From Gemmatimonadota bacterium (GTDB lineage Bacteria; Gemmatimonadota; Gemmatimonadetes; Longimicrobiales; RSA9): DNA of 26,356 nucleotides. The translations under genes were made by a program, and so were the position numbers. Below, one piece after another: positions 14,288 through 22,857 of the stretch (the stretch's first letter is position 1; each line of letters begins with the position of its first letter). The stretch spans positions 1 to 26,356 of the forward strand of contig JADGGV010000008.1 in assembly GCA_019689775.1 (NCBI GenBank), read 5' to 3'. Under the pieces are notes generated by a model. That model worked only from the letters and a program-made list of their open reading frames with translations, searched no databases and had not been told where the DNA came from.

Positions 14288-17200
14288 CTACCGGTTCCGC
14301 GCCAGCGACCGGTAGTACTCCTCCAGCAGCTTGCGGTACTGCGCCGGGATCTCGTCGGTGCCGGACAGGAGCGGGCGGTCGCTGCCGTCGCCGAGGATCG
14401 CGCGGCGCAGCCCGTACTCGAACTCGCGCGCGCCCTCCACGACCGCGGCCTGGAGCTGCGCGAGCTGCTCCGGGTCCCGCAGCACGCCCGGCCGGTCGAG
14501 CGCGCCGAGCGCGGCGATCACGCGGTCCAGCTCGGCGACGTCGCGACCCTCGCGCGAGAGCCGCTGGCGCAGCTCCCGCGCCTCCTGTAGCCGCTGGCGC
14601 AGCTCGCTCCGGAACTGACGCGCGTCGTCAGGGCCGAGCCCATCCGGCGAGGCGGAGCCGGGCGAGCCGGGCTCGCCGCCCAGCGACGGACCGGGCGAGC
14701 GGTCGGCGGGTGCGGCCGGCGGGCCGGCCTGCGCGCGGGAGCCCTCGACGCCCGGCGCCCCCCGCTCGGCGCTCCGCGCCGGACCCGGCGCCCCGCGTGC
14801 GCCGTTCCGCGCCGCGTTCGCCGCATCCCGTGCGCCGCCCGGCGACCGCTCCGACTGGGCGCCGGGCTGGCCTCCGGTCCGGTCGCGTCGAGCCGCCTCC
14901 GCCCGCGCCCGCGCCTGCTCCTCCATGCTCTCCAGCCCGCGGACGAGGTCTCGCGCCCGCTCGAGCGACTCGGCGGTCCGCTCTTCGTCCGTGCGCGTGA
15001 ACGCGTCCTGCGCCTGGCGCATGCGATCGCGCAGCCGCTCGATCGCCGACGCGATCTGCGCCTCGAACTCCGTCGTCTGCTCCTGCGGGATCCCCGGCTG
15101 CGTCAGCGCCCGCGAGTAGAGGATCCGCTCCCTGAGCTGGTCGTCGCGGATCCCGTTCGCCGCCTCCTTCAGCTTGCGGGACGCGTCCGGCTGGCCGCCG
15201 CGCGCGGCGGCCGCGAGCCGGTCCAGCTCCCGCTCCAGCTCGGCGACGTCGGCGGCCTGCTGCTCCTTCCGCTCGATCAGCCGCCGGGCGCGCTCGCCGC
15301 GCCCCGCATCCGCGCCCAGGCGCTGCATCTCGGCCGCGATCTCGCGCTCCGCCTGCGCCAACGCCTCCGCCTTGCGCGCCGCCTCGCGCGCGCCGGACTG
15401 CACCGCGTCCGAGCGGTCCCGCTCCAGGCGGCGCCGCGCCTCGCGCAGCCGGTCCAGCGCCGCCCGCGCCTCCGCCGTGCCGCCGCCGCGCCGGTCGCTC
15501 GCCGCGCGTCGCATCGCGTCCGCCGCCTCGCGGAGCTGCCGGGCGACGTCCTCGAGCTGCGGCCGCGAGCTCTCCCGCGCCAGCCGCTCGAGCTGCCGTG
15601 CGGCCTCCTCCGCCTCCTCCGCCATCTGCCGCTGCGACCCGCCGCCGCCCGGCGCGCCCGCCGCCTGGCGCGACTGCGCCTGCCGACGCAGCCGCTCCGC
15701 CTCCTGCTCCTGGCGCTGCGCCAGCTCGCGCAGCTTCTCCAGCGTCTCGTCGACCTGGTCTTGCGTCGCGGAGCGCTCGCCCTGCTGGACCGTCTCGTAC
15801 TGGTTGCGCATCCGGTCCAGCTCGAGCTCGAACAGGTCGGCCAGGTCCTCGGCGCTCGGGCTGCGGCCGCCGCCCGCGTTCTGCTGGAGCGCGACGCGCA
15901 CCTCCCGGTAGAGCGCCTCCGCCCGCTGGAGCTGCTGGAGCGCGCGCTGCTCGGCCGGCAGCGCCGCGCCCGGGTCGCGCGCCCGCAGCTGCCCGGCCGC
16001 CTCCTCCATCTCCTTCACCGCTTGCGGCAGGATCTCCGCGATCTCGCGGAAGCTCGAGTCCTCGACGATCCCCCGGCTGCGCATCCGCTGCACCAGCGTG
16101 CGCACCTGGTCGCGCAGCTCCTCCTGCGACAGCGCGATCGTCGTGACGTTCTCGCCGAACGTCTTGTCCGTGTAGGACGCGCGGTCGCGGATCACGTTGA
16201 ACGTGGCCGCGATGATCTGCCGCTGGATCCCGGACAGGTCGCCCGCGTTCCGGTCGCCGTCGCTGCCGCCCGGCTGCGCGACCTGCTCCGCCTGCTTGTA
16301 GTCGCGGCCGAAGGGCCGGACCTGGAGAAAGTAGATGTCGCTCGTCGCGGTCTTCCGCCCGCCCCCCGTGTCGTTGTCCGTGGCCGTCGCGTAGTACGAG
16401 ATCAGGTCGCCCGGCTTCAGCCCCATCTCCTCGAGGTAGAGCGTCTGGCCCGCCGTCACCTCGCGCAGCGCGCGCGTGCCGCGGAACAGCGACGTCGTCT
16501 TCTCCGGCCCGCCGTTCACCGAGTAGTGCAACTCGATCGCGCCGACGCCGACGTCGTCGCTTGCGCGCGCCTCCAGGTAGACCTCCTCGACGTTCGTGAC
16601 CCGCGCGTCGCGCCCCGGCTTCACGAACCGGATCGACGGCGCCTCGTCCTTGAGCACGTCGATCACGTAGCGAGGCGACGCCGGCGCCGTCCCGCCGCCG
16701 AGCGCCGCCAGCTCCACCTGGTACGTGCCCGGCCGGCGGACCACGATCGCGCCCGCGAGCGCGCCCGCGCTGTCCGCCGTCAGCGGCAGCGACGCCCCGT
16801 CGTCCAGCACGATCCGGCCGCCGCCCACGGGGATCGTCGGCACGACGCGCAGCCGCACCGTCGTGCCCGGCAGCGCCGCGACGTCGCCGCCATCCTCGAC
16901 CCGGCGCGGCGGCAGGCCGGTGTAGGCCGGGTAGTGGTACTCCAGGTCGATGCGGTCGACGTACGGCAGCTCCGCGACGCCGATGCGGTAGACCGGCGAG
17001 CGGATGCCGTCCGCCTCGACGAAGTAGTCCGTCGGCTCCTTCACGTCGAAGAGGAGCACCTCGTAGCTCGTGTCGCGCGCGGCCGTCATCGGCAGGCGCT
17101 CGAACGTCGAGTCGCGCCCGGAGCGCACGACCAGCTCGACGCGCGCGGCGCCGCCCGGCCCGCGGGCGGCCCAGCCGTGCAGCCGCGCGCGCACCGCCTG

Positions 17201-17842
17201 GTCCGCGCCGCGCGGGATCGTCACGTTCCCCGGCGAGACGTCGAGCCAGTACGGCGCCGTCGCCGCCGCGGGCCGGAACGGGTCGAGCAGCGCCGAGGCG
17301 CCGCGGCGCACGAAGTCCGGCCCGACGAGTCCCAGCGTGGCCGCCACGGCGACGATGCCGCCGAGCGCAAGGGCGAACTGCTGAAGCTCCGCCCGCTCGA
17401 TGCGCCGGCCGTACGCGACCGCGCGCGAGCGCTCGAGCGCCGCGCGCACGGTCCGCCGCGCCAGCTCCGGCGAGACCGCCGCGCCCGCGCCCTCCGCCAC
17501 CTCGACCGCGCTGAGCAGCGCCGCGCCCAGCGTCGGCTCGCGCTCCTCGACGTAGAGCGCGACCCGGCCGCGGTCGACCCGGCGGAGCAGCGGTCGGCCC
17601 AGGAACCACGCGACCGCCACCAGGACGACGGCGTTCAGTGCCGCCCGCCCGGCGAGCACGGCGCCGGGCGCGTAATCGAACCGGTCCAGCAGCCACGCGG
17701 CGACGAGGAACGTCGCGAGCGCGACGCCCGCGGCGAGCGCGAGCCCGCGCACCGCCAGCTTCAGGCGCCAGCGCAGGCGGACGCCGCGCAGCAGCGTCGA
17801 CAACTCGGCGGCGGGTGAGGCGGCGATCGATGCGTCGAGCAT
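14288..17842 (-). CDS. DUF4175-family large coiled-coil membrane protein
   Basis: 1184 residues from ATG 17842, five bases after the upstream stop and behind GGAAAGG; the longer open frame reaching 18397 runs antiframe through the upstream gene and was not used. Three membrane helices lie at about 30-52, 63-82 and 157-175. A large beta-rich extracytoplasmic part follows, with EAPSIRFVKPGRDARVTNVE and a display of Asp-rich loops. Residues about 680-890 are a Gln/Glu/Arg/Ala-rich coiled coil (for example RELAQRQEQEAERLRRQAQS). Residues about 980-1065 are a Gly/Pro/Ala/Ser-rich disordered linker. A final helical segment ends RKLLEEYYRSLARNR. The family is of unknown function and is typically found with MoxR, DUF58 and VWA genes, as here. 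It is probably an envelope scaffold. Last intact gene of the operon. Confidence 0.87.
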   Translation of the reverse strand: MLDASIAASPAAELSTLLRGVRLRWRLKLAVRGLALAAGVALATFLVAAWLLDRFDYAPGAVLAGRAALNAVVLVAVAWFLGRPLLRRVDRGRVALYVEEREPTLGAALLSAVEVAEGAGAAVSPELARRTVRAALERSRAVAYGRRIERAELQQFALALGGIVAVAATLGLVGPDFVRRGASALLDPFRPAAATAPYWLDVSPGNVTIPRGADQAVRARLHGWAARGPGGAARVELVVRSGRDSTFERLPMTAARDTSYEVLLFDVKEPTDYFVEADGIRSPVYRIGVAELPYVDRIDLEYHYPAYTGLPPRRVEDGGDVAALPGTTVRLRVVPTIPVGGGRIVLDDGASLPLTADSAGALAGAIVVRRPGTYQVELAALGGGTAPASPRYVIDVLKDEAPSIRFVKPGRDARVTNVEEVYLEARASDDVGVGAIELHYSVNGGPEKTTSLFRGTRALREVTAGQTLYLEEMGLKPGDLISYYATATDNDTGGGRKTATSDIYFLQVRPFGRDYKQAEQVAQPGGSDGDRNAGDLSGIQRQIIAATFNVIRDRASYTDKTFGENVTTIALSQEELRDQVRTLVQRMRSRGIVEDSSFREIAEILPQAVKEMEEAAGQLRARDPGAALPAEQRALQQLQRAEALYREVRVALQQNAGGGRSPSAEDLADLFELELDRMRNQYETVQQGERSATQDQVDETLEKLRELAQRQEQEAERLRRQAQSRQAAGAPGGGGSQRQMAEEAEEAARQLERLARESSRPQLEDVARQLREAADAMRRAASDRRGGGTAEARAALDRLREARRRLERDRSDAVQSGAREAARKAEALAQAEREIAAEMQRLGADAGRGERARRLIERKEQQAADVAELERELDRLAAAARGGQPDASRKLKEAANGIRDDQLRERILYSRALTQPGIPQEQTTEFEAQIASAIERLRDRMRQAQDAFTRTDEERTAESLERARDLVRGLESMEEQARARAEAARRDRTGGQPGAQSERSPGGARDAANAARNGARGAPGPARSAERGAPGVEGSRAQAGPPAAPADRSPGPSLGGEPGSPGSASPDGLGPDDARQFRSELRQRLQEARELRQRLSREGRDVAELDRVIAALGALDRPGVLRDPEQLAQLQAAVVEGAREFEYGLRRAILGDGSDRPLLSGTDEIPAQYRKLLEEYYRSLARNR

Positions 17843-17847
17843 GGGCG

Positions 17848-19899
17848 TCACCTTTCCACGGCCGGGCGGCGCGCGGCGCGTCGGTTCGACAGCGCCGTCT
17901 CCGCCGCCAGGAGCAGGAACCCGAGGACCAGCAGGTACCACCACGAGGCCTGGCTCTTCTCCAGCTCCGCCGGCGACGGCGGCTCGTCCGCCCGCGCCGC
18001 AGGGGCGTCGGCGCCGCGGGCGGTGACCGCCGCGGCCAGCTCCGCCGGATCGAGGCGCGTCGGGTCCGCCTCCGCCGGGTCGACGTTCGCCGCCGCCGGC
18101 CGCCCGGCGCGCAGCGGCTCGCGCGCCCGGCGTACGTCGTAGAACCCCGCCTCCTCGACCCGCAGCACCGGCGACGCCGCCGAGACGTCGATGCGCCGCC
18201 CGCTCGGCGTCACGACCACCGCGCCCGCGTCCGCCGCCGTCCGCTCCAGCGCCGCCGCGTCGAGCGTCTCGCCGACCGTCGTCCACGGCGCGGGTTCCTG
18301 CACGCCCGACGCGTAGCGCACCAGCCGGTGCACGAACGGGAGAAAGACCGGACGCAGCGGCAGGTCGGTCCAGTACGTGTCCAGCGTCGACCCCCACACC
18401 AGCACGCGCCCCTTGCCGATCGCCCGCTCGACCAGCAGCGGCGAGCCGTCGTCCAGCCGCGCGAGCACGCGCGCGCCGGCCGGCGCGCTCAGCTCACGGT
18501 AGCGGAAGAAGCGCGCGGTGCCGAAATCGCCGCTGTGCGCCGGGCGGAACACCTCGAAGACCGGATGCGCGTAGTCGACGACGCCGATCGCGCCCGCGCC
18601 CTCCGTCCGGTCGCGCAGCGGCGCCGGGCCGCCGTCGAGCGTCCAGCCGGCGTCCGTGCTCCGGTCGCCGAGCGCGACGATCAGCCCGCCGCCCGCCTCG
18701 ACGAACGCCCGCAGCCGCCGCCCCGCCTCGCCCGCCGGGAGCGCCGCATCGTTCAGCACGACGACGCGGTACGCCGAGAGGTCCGACGTCGCCAGCGCGC
18801 GCGGGGGCGCCCCCTCGAGCCGGAACGGCGCGCCGTCCGTCACGCCGAGCGCCCGTCGGAGGAAGAGGCTCGCGTCCGGCCGCGCACCCGCGCCCTCCAC
18901 CACGAGGACCGTGATCCCCTCGGCCGGCGCGAGCACGAAGTGGAACGCGTCGTCGGCCGTCAGCGCATCGCGGCGCACCCGCACCGTGCCGCGGACGGGC
19001 CGGTCCCCGAGCGTCACCGGCCGGAACGCCACGCTCGCGACGCCGTTCGCTGGCGCCGACGTCGCCACCTCCTGCGCCGGCCGGCCGTCCAGCTCGAGCG
19101 TGACCGGCAGCGCGCTCACGGCCGCGGCGCCGCGGTTCGCGATCCGCGCGCGCACGGTGACGCGCTCGCGCCCGGCCTCGATCTCCCGCCGCAGCTCGAC
19201 GCCCGCGACCGACACGTCGCTCACGGCGCCCGCGCCGACGTCCACCGGGATCAGCCGCGTGCCGGCCGGGAGCCGCACGCTCGGGTCGCCGTCCCAGCCG
19301 CGCCGCTGGAAGTCGCTCACCAGCACCACCTCGCGGCGCGGCCGCCGCGAGCCCTCGAGCACGCTCTGCGCGAGCTTCAGCGCCGGCGCGTAGCGCGTGC
19401 CGCCCGCGCCGACCGTCGCCGCGTCGATCGCCGCGCGCAGCCGCGCACGGTCCGCGGAGCCCTGCACGACGGCCGTCGCCTCGTCGTCGAACAGCACCAG
19501 CGTGGCGCGATCCGACGAGCGCAGGCCGTCGAGCGCCCGCGCCGCGGCCGCCCGCGCCCGCGCCCAGCGGTCGCCGTACCCCATGCTGTACGACCGGTCC
19601 AGCAGCACCACGACCTCGCGAGCCGGCTCGCCCACCGGGCCGGCCACGCCCGCGCGGTTCACGAACGGCCGCGCGAACGCGCCCACGACCAGCACGATCG
19701 CGAGCGAGCGCAGCACGAGCAGCGGCCAATCCCGGATGCGCCGCCGCCGCACCGACTTGTGCGGGATGCGCTGGAGGAACATCAGCGAAGGGAAGGGGAC
19801 CGCCTCCTTGCGCTCCCGCTGGATCAGGTGCAGCACCAGCGGGATTCCGAGCGCGAGCAGCCCGGCCAGGAACGCGGGGGCGAGGAACGCGAGCGGCAT
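17848..19899 (-). CDS. BatA-type membrane protein with VWA domain
   Basis: 683 residues. The N-terminal BatA segment is PLAFLAPAFLAGLLALGIPL (2-21), VLHLIQRERKEAVPFPSLMF, and a second helix at about 59-76 (PLLVLRSLAIVLVVGAFA). A von Willebrand A domain follows, with its MIDAS metal site D101-R-S103-Y-S105 in VVVLLDRSYSMGYG and VVLVSDFQRRGW further on. The middle holds beta domains and a glutamine-amidotransferase-like segment (YRVVVLNDAALPAGEAGRRL, AFVEAGGGLIVALGD) typical of these proteins. A C-terminal helix is WWYLLVLGFLLLAAETALS. MoxR-associated VWA proteins are thought to be assembled or remodelled by the AAA+ partner. Its start overlaps the DUF58 stop (TGATG), indicating coupling. Confidence 0.9.
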   Translation of the reverse strand: MPLAFLAPAFLAGLLALGIPLVLHLIQRERKEAVPFPSLMFLQRIPHKSVRRRRIRDWPLLVLRSLAIVLVVGAFARPFVNRAGVAGPVGEPAREVVVLLDRSYSMGYGDRWARARAAAARALDGLRSSDRATLVLFDDEATAVVQGSADRARLRAAIDAATVGAGGTRYAPALKLAQSVLEGSRRPRREVVLVSDFQRRGWDGDPSVRLPAGTRLIPVDVGAGAVSDVSVAGVELRREIEAGRERVTVRARIANRGAAAVSALPVTLELDGRPAQEVATSAPANGVASVAFRPVTLGDRPVRGTVRVRRDALTADDAFHFVLAPAEGITVLVVEGAGARPDASLFLRRALGVTDGAPFRLEGAPPRALATSDLSAYRVVVLNDAALPAGEAGRRLRAFVEAGGGLIVALGDRSTDAGWTLDGGPAPLRDRTEGAGAIGVVDYAHPVFEVFRPAHSGDFGTARFFRYRELSAPAGARVLARLDDGSPLLVERAIGKGRVLVWGSTLDTYWTDLPLRPVFLPFVHRLVRYASGVQEPAPWTTVGETLDAAALERTAADAGAVVVTPSGRRIDVSAASPVLRVEEAGFYDVRRAREPLRAGRPAAANVDPAEADPTRLDPAELAAAVTARGADAPAARADEPPSPAELEKSQASWWYLLVLGFLLLAAETALSNRRAARRPAVER

Positions 19900-20822
19900 C
19901 AGCGCACCCGGCTCAGGCGCTGCCGCTCCGAGAGGTAGCGGAACAGCGCGGTGTCCAGCGGCGTCGACGTGTCGACGAGCGCGTAGTCGATCTGATGGTC
20001 CCCGAGCCGCCGCGCGAGCGACGCCGTGTGCTCCCGGATCAGCCCGAGGTAGCGCTCGCGCAGCGCCGCGGGCGTGACCGGCAGCCGCTCGCCGCTCTCC
20101 AGGTCCTCGAAGCTCGTCACGTCGTCGAACGGGAACTCCAGCTCGTGCCGGTCGAGGAGGTGGAAGACGATGATGTCGTTCCCCTTATAGCGCAGCGGCT
20201 TCAGCGCGTCCGCCACCGCCTCCGGCTCCTCGTAGAGGTCCGACACCAGCACCAGGATCCCGCGGCGGCGCAGCAGCCCGGCCAGCTTCCGCAGCGGCGG
20301 CCCGAGCTGGCCCGGGCGCCGCGGCTCCAGCCGGTCGAGCGTGTGCAGCGCCACGTCGAGGTGCTTCGCCGACGCCGGCACGTACTCCACGATGTCGCGG
20401 TCGAACGCGACGAGGCCGATCCGGTCCCGCTGCCGGCTCGAGAAGTACGCCAGCGACGCGGCGAGGTAGCGCGCGTAGTCGAACTTCGGGATCCCGGCGC
20501 CGGCGTAGCGCATCGAGGCCGACACGTCCAGCAGCACGACCAGGTCCGCGTTCGTCTCCGCCTCGTACTCCTTCACGTGGAAGCGGTCCGTCCGCGCGAA
20601 CAGCCGCCAGTCGATGCGGCGCACGTCGTCGCCCGGCAGGTACGGGCGGTGCTCCGCGAAGTCGAGCGACAACCCGAGGTACGGCGAGCGGTGCAGCCCG
20701 TTGATGAAGCCGTCCACCACCGTCTTCGCGAGCAGCTCGAGCGTCTCGATCCGCGCCAGCGCCCGCGGATCGATGAACCGCGCGCCACCCGCCGCAGGAG
20801 CCGTCGTCGCGGCGCTCCTCAT
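19899..20822 (-). CDS. DUF58 domain protein (MoxR-associated, VWA-like)
   Basis: 307 residues, the usual length. The DUF58 signature YLPGDDVRRIDWRLFARTDR (61-80) leads into FHVKEYEAETNADLVVLLDV. It includes an intact MIDAS-like D99-V-S101-A-S103 and later RGILVLVSDLYEEPE. It is soluble, with no membrane helix, and is predicted to act with MoxR and the BatA/VWA protein in the cytoplasm. The start at ATG 20822 has only a weak GGCGGGA ribosome site. The 103 bases between it and moxR-like gene are the largest gap in this operon and hold nothing clear. Confidence 0.92.
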   Translation of the reverse strand: MRSAATTAPAAGGARFIDPRALARIETLELLAKTVVDGFINGLHRSPYLGLSLDFAEHRPYLPGDDVRRIDWRLFARTDRFHVKEYEAETNADLVVLLDVSASMRYAGAGIPKFDYARYLAASLAYFSSRQRDRIGLVAFDRDIVEYVPASAKHLDVALHTLDRLEPRRPGQLGPPLRKLAGLLRRRGILVLVSDLYEEPEAVADALKPLRYKGNDIIVFHLLDRHELEFPFDDVTSFEDLESGERLPVTPAALRERYLGLIREHTASLARRLGDHQIDYALVDTSTPLDTALFRYLSERQRLSRVR

Positions 20823-20925
20823 CGTCCCGCCACGCGGTTTGTTCGCATCCCGTCCCCCGCTATGCAGCGTACGCGCCCGCGTGCGCCCTGGTCGCGCCCG
20901 ATCCGTCGCGGGCCGGACCGCCGCC

Positions 20926-21951
20926 TCACATCCCCGACCGCGGCGCCGGCACCGCCGCCAGCAGCCGGTCCACGATCGTGTCCGTCGAGATGCGCTCGGA
21001 CTCCGCGTGGAAGTTCTTCAGCACGCGGTGTCGCAGCACCGGGTGCGCCAGCGCGCGCACGTCGTCGAAGCTCACGTGCGGGCGCCCCGCCATGAGCGCC
21101 CGGGCCTTCGCGCCCAGCACGAGGTACTGCGCCGCGCGCACGCTCGCGCCGTAGGCCACCCACTCGTTCACGAAATCCGGCGACGTCGCCGGGTCCGGCC
21201 GCGTCGCGCGCACCAGCGAGACCGCGTAGCGCAGCACCGGCTCCGCCACCGGCACGCGCCGCACCAGCCGCTGGAACGCCAGGATGTCCTCGCCCGTCAC
21301 GACGTGCTCGAAGCGGTGCGTCGGCAGCGCCGTCGTGGTGCGGACCACCTCCAGCTCCTCCGCCTCCGGCAGGTGGTCCAGCACGATCTGGAACATGAAG
21401 CGGTCGAGCTGCGCCTCCGGCAGCGGGTACGTCCCCTCCAGCTCGATCGGGTTCTGCGTCGCGAAGACGAAGAACGGCTCCGGCAGCTCGTACGTCCGCC
21501 CCTGGATCGTCACCCGGTGCTCCTGCATCGCCTCCAGCAGCGCCGACTGGGTCTTCGGCGGCGTCCGGTTGATCTCGTCCGCCAGCACGATGTTGGCGAA
21601 GATCGGCCCCGGCGTGAACACCATCGCCCGCCGCCCCGTCGACGGATCCTCCTGGATGATGTCCGTCCCCGTGATGTCCGACGGCATCAGGTCCGGCGTG
21701 AACTGGATGCGCGAGAAGCGCAGGTTCAGCACCTGCGCCAGCGAGTGCACCAGGAGCGTCTTCGCGAGCCCCGGCACGCCCACCAGCAGCGAGTTCCCCC
21801 CGACGAACAGCGACAGCAGCAGGTGCTCGACCGCCGCCTCCTGCCCGACGATCAGCTTGCGCAGCTCCGCGCGGATCCGCGCCGCCCCCGTCGCCATCCG
21901 CTCCGCCAGCGCGCCATCCTCGATCGGCTCCGCCACGACGACCTGGTTCAT
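20926..21951 (-). CDS. MoxR-family AAA+ ATPase
   Basis: 341 residues. The family core is complete: IVGQEAAVEHLLLSLFVGG, Walker A GVPGLAKT (58-65), FSRIQFTPDLMPSDITGTD (79-97), Walker B IVLADE (121-126), INRTPPKTQSALLEAMQE, and sensor 1 ATQNPIELEGTYPLPEAQLD (164-183). The C-terminal lid includes DRFMFQI and the DDVRALAHPVLRHR sensor 2 segment. MoxR ATPases act as chaperones that insert cofactors into, or remodel, VWA-containing partners; the DUF58 and BatA/VWA genes directly downstream are the expected partners. The ribosome site is GGAAAGGAA before ATG 21951, 39 bases after the DUF4159 stop. Confidence 0.95.
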   Translation of the reverse strand: MNQVVVAEPIEDGALAERMATGAARIRAELRKLIVGQEAAVEHLLLSLFVGGNSLLVGVPGLAKTLLVHSLAQVLNLRFSRIQFTPDLMPSDITGTDIIQEDPSTGRRAMVFTPGPIFANIVLADEINRTPPKTQSALLEAMQEHRVTIQGRTYELPEPFFVFATQNPIELEGTYPLPEAQLDRFMFQIVLDHLPEAEELEVVRTTTALPTHRFEHVVTGEDILAFQRLVRRVPVAEPVLRYAVSLVRATRPDPATSPDFVNEWVAYGASVRAAQYLVLGAKARALMAGRPHVSFDDVRALAHPVLRHRVLKNFHAESERISTDTIVDRLLAAVPAPRSGM

Positions 21952-21990
21952 CCGAGCGTTCCTTTCCGACCGCGCCCCGAGGCGCCGCCG

Positions 21991-22857
21991 TCAATGCGTC
22001 AAACCGTAGACGACGTAGTTGATGCCGAACTTGTACGCCTCGTTCGACAGATCCACCGGAAAGAACCCGGTGCCCGACCACTCCCAGTACTCGCCGACGT
22101 CGTTGTTGTAGTCGGCCACGGCCAGCAGCCGCTTCGTCGGATCGTTGTCCTCGTACATCCCGTACCACACGGACTGGAGCCGCCGCCAGTACGGGTGCCG
22201 GTAGTCGAGCGACTCGATGTCGAAGAACGAGTGGAAGATCGGCTCCCGCCCGGTGAGCTGCACCCATTCCCCCTCGGGCAGCACCTTGCGCATCTGGATC
22301 CGCAGGTTCTCCAGATCGTGCTCGCCGGCGAAGTCGTCGAAGATGATGAAGCCGCCCTTCAGCAGGTACGCGCGCAGCGACGTCACCTCCTTGTCGTTCG
22401 GGATCCAGTGCCCGGGCTCGGAGAGGTACGCGACCGGGTACTTGAACAGCTCCGGGTCGTCCAGCGTCAGGATGTTGCCCGGGCCCAGGTGCGTGGGGAC
22501 CAGCGTCAGCTCGGAGAGAAGCTGCGCGAGGTGCGTCTCCGCGCGCGGATAATCGTGATGCCAGTACGGCTCGCGGTTGAACCCGAAGCCGAAGCCGAAA
22601 TTGCCCTCCGTGTACCGCACCCGTACGAACTTGAACCGGCCGTCGTAGGGCGTGTTGTCCTCCTGCGCGGGGGCGCGCCGCGCCTGCCCGGCCGCCCGCG
22701 CGCCCGCGTCGCCGGCCGCGCGCGCTGGCGCCGATCGCGCCGACGGCGGCGCGCCCATGCGCCACGGGGCCTTCGCGCCGCTTCGCGCCACAGCGAGCGC
22801 CGCGGCGCCGACGAGCGCCGCCACCGTCCCCGCGAGCAGCAGCCAGCCGCGCCTCAC
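21991..22857 (-). CDS. DUF4159 domain protein, membrane-anchored
   Basis: 288 residues from GTG 22857, overlapping the upstream stop by four bases (GTGA). One N-terminal helix (WLLLAGTVAALVGAAALAVA, 5-24) is followed by an Ala/Arg/Pro-rich linker to about 68. The DUF4159 domain then runs to the end: YDGRFKFVRVRYTEGNFGFG, EPYWHHDYPRAETHLAQLLS, DPELFKYPVAYLSEPGHW, LKGGFIIFDDFAGEHDLENL and RLLAVADYNNDVGEYWEWSG. The domain has a glutamine-amidotransferase-like fold by family description, but no catalytic role is known. DUF4159 proteins are regular members of MoxR/BatA/DUF4175 operons. It faces the periplasm if the N-terminal helix is an anchor. Confidence 0.9.
   Translation of the reverse strand: MRRGWLLLAGTVAALVGAAALAVARSGAKAPWRMGAPPSARSAPARAAGDAGARAAGQARRAPAQEDNTPYDGRFKFVRVRYTEGNFGFGFGFNREPYWHHDYPRAETHLAQLLSELTLVPTHLGPGNILTLDDPELFKYPVAYLSEPGHWIPNDKEVTSLRAYLLKGGFIIFDDFAGEHDLENLRIQMRKVLPEGEWVQLTGREPIFHSFFDIESLDYRHPYWRRLQSVWYGMYEDNDPTKRLLAVADYNNDVGEYWEWSGTGFFPVDLSNEAYKFGINYVVYGLTH

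Noticed and set aside
15761..19938. Long + strand frames (685 and 766 codons) across the DUF4175 and VWA genes
   Set aside because: They are His/Arg/Pro-rich antisense shadows of genes with intact MIDAS and coiled-coil features.
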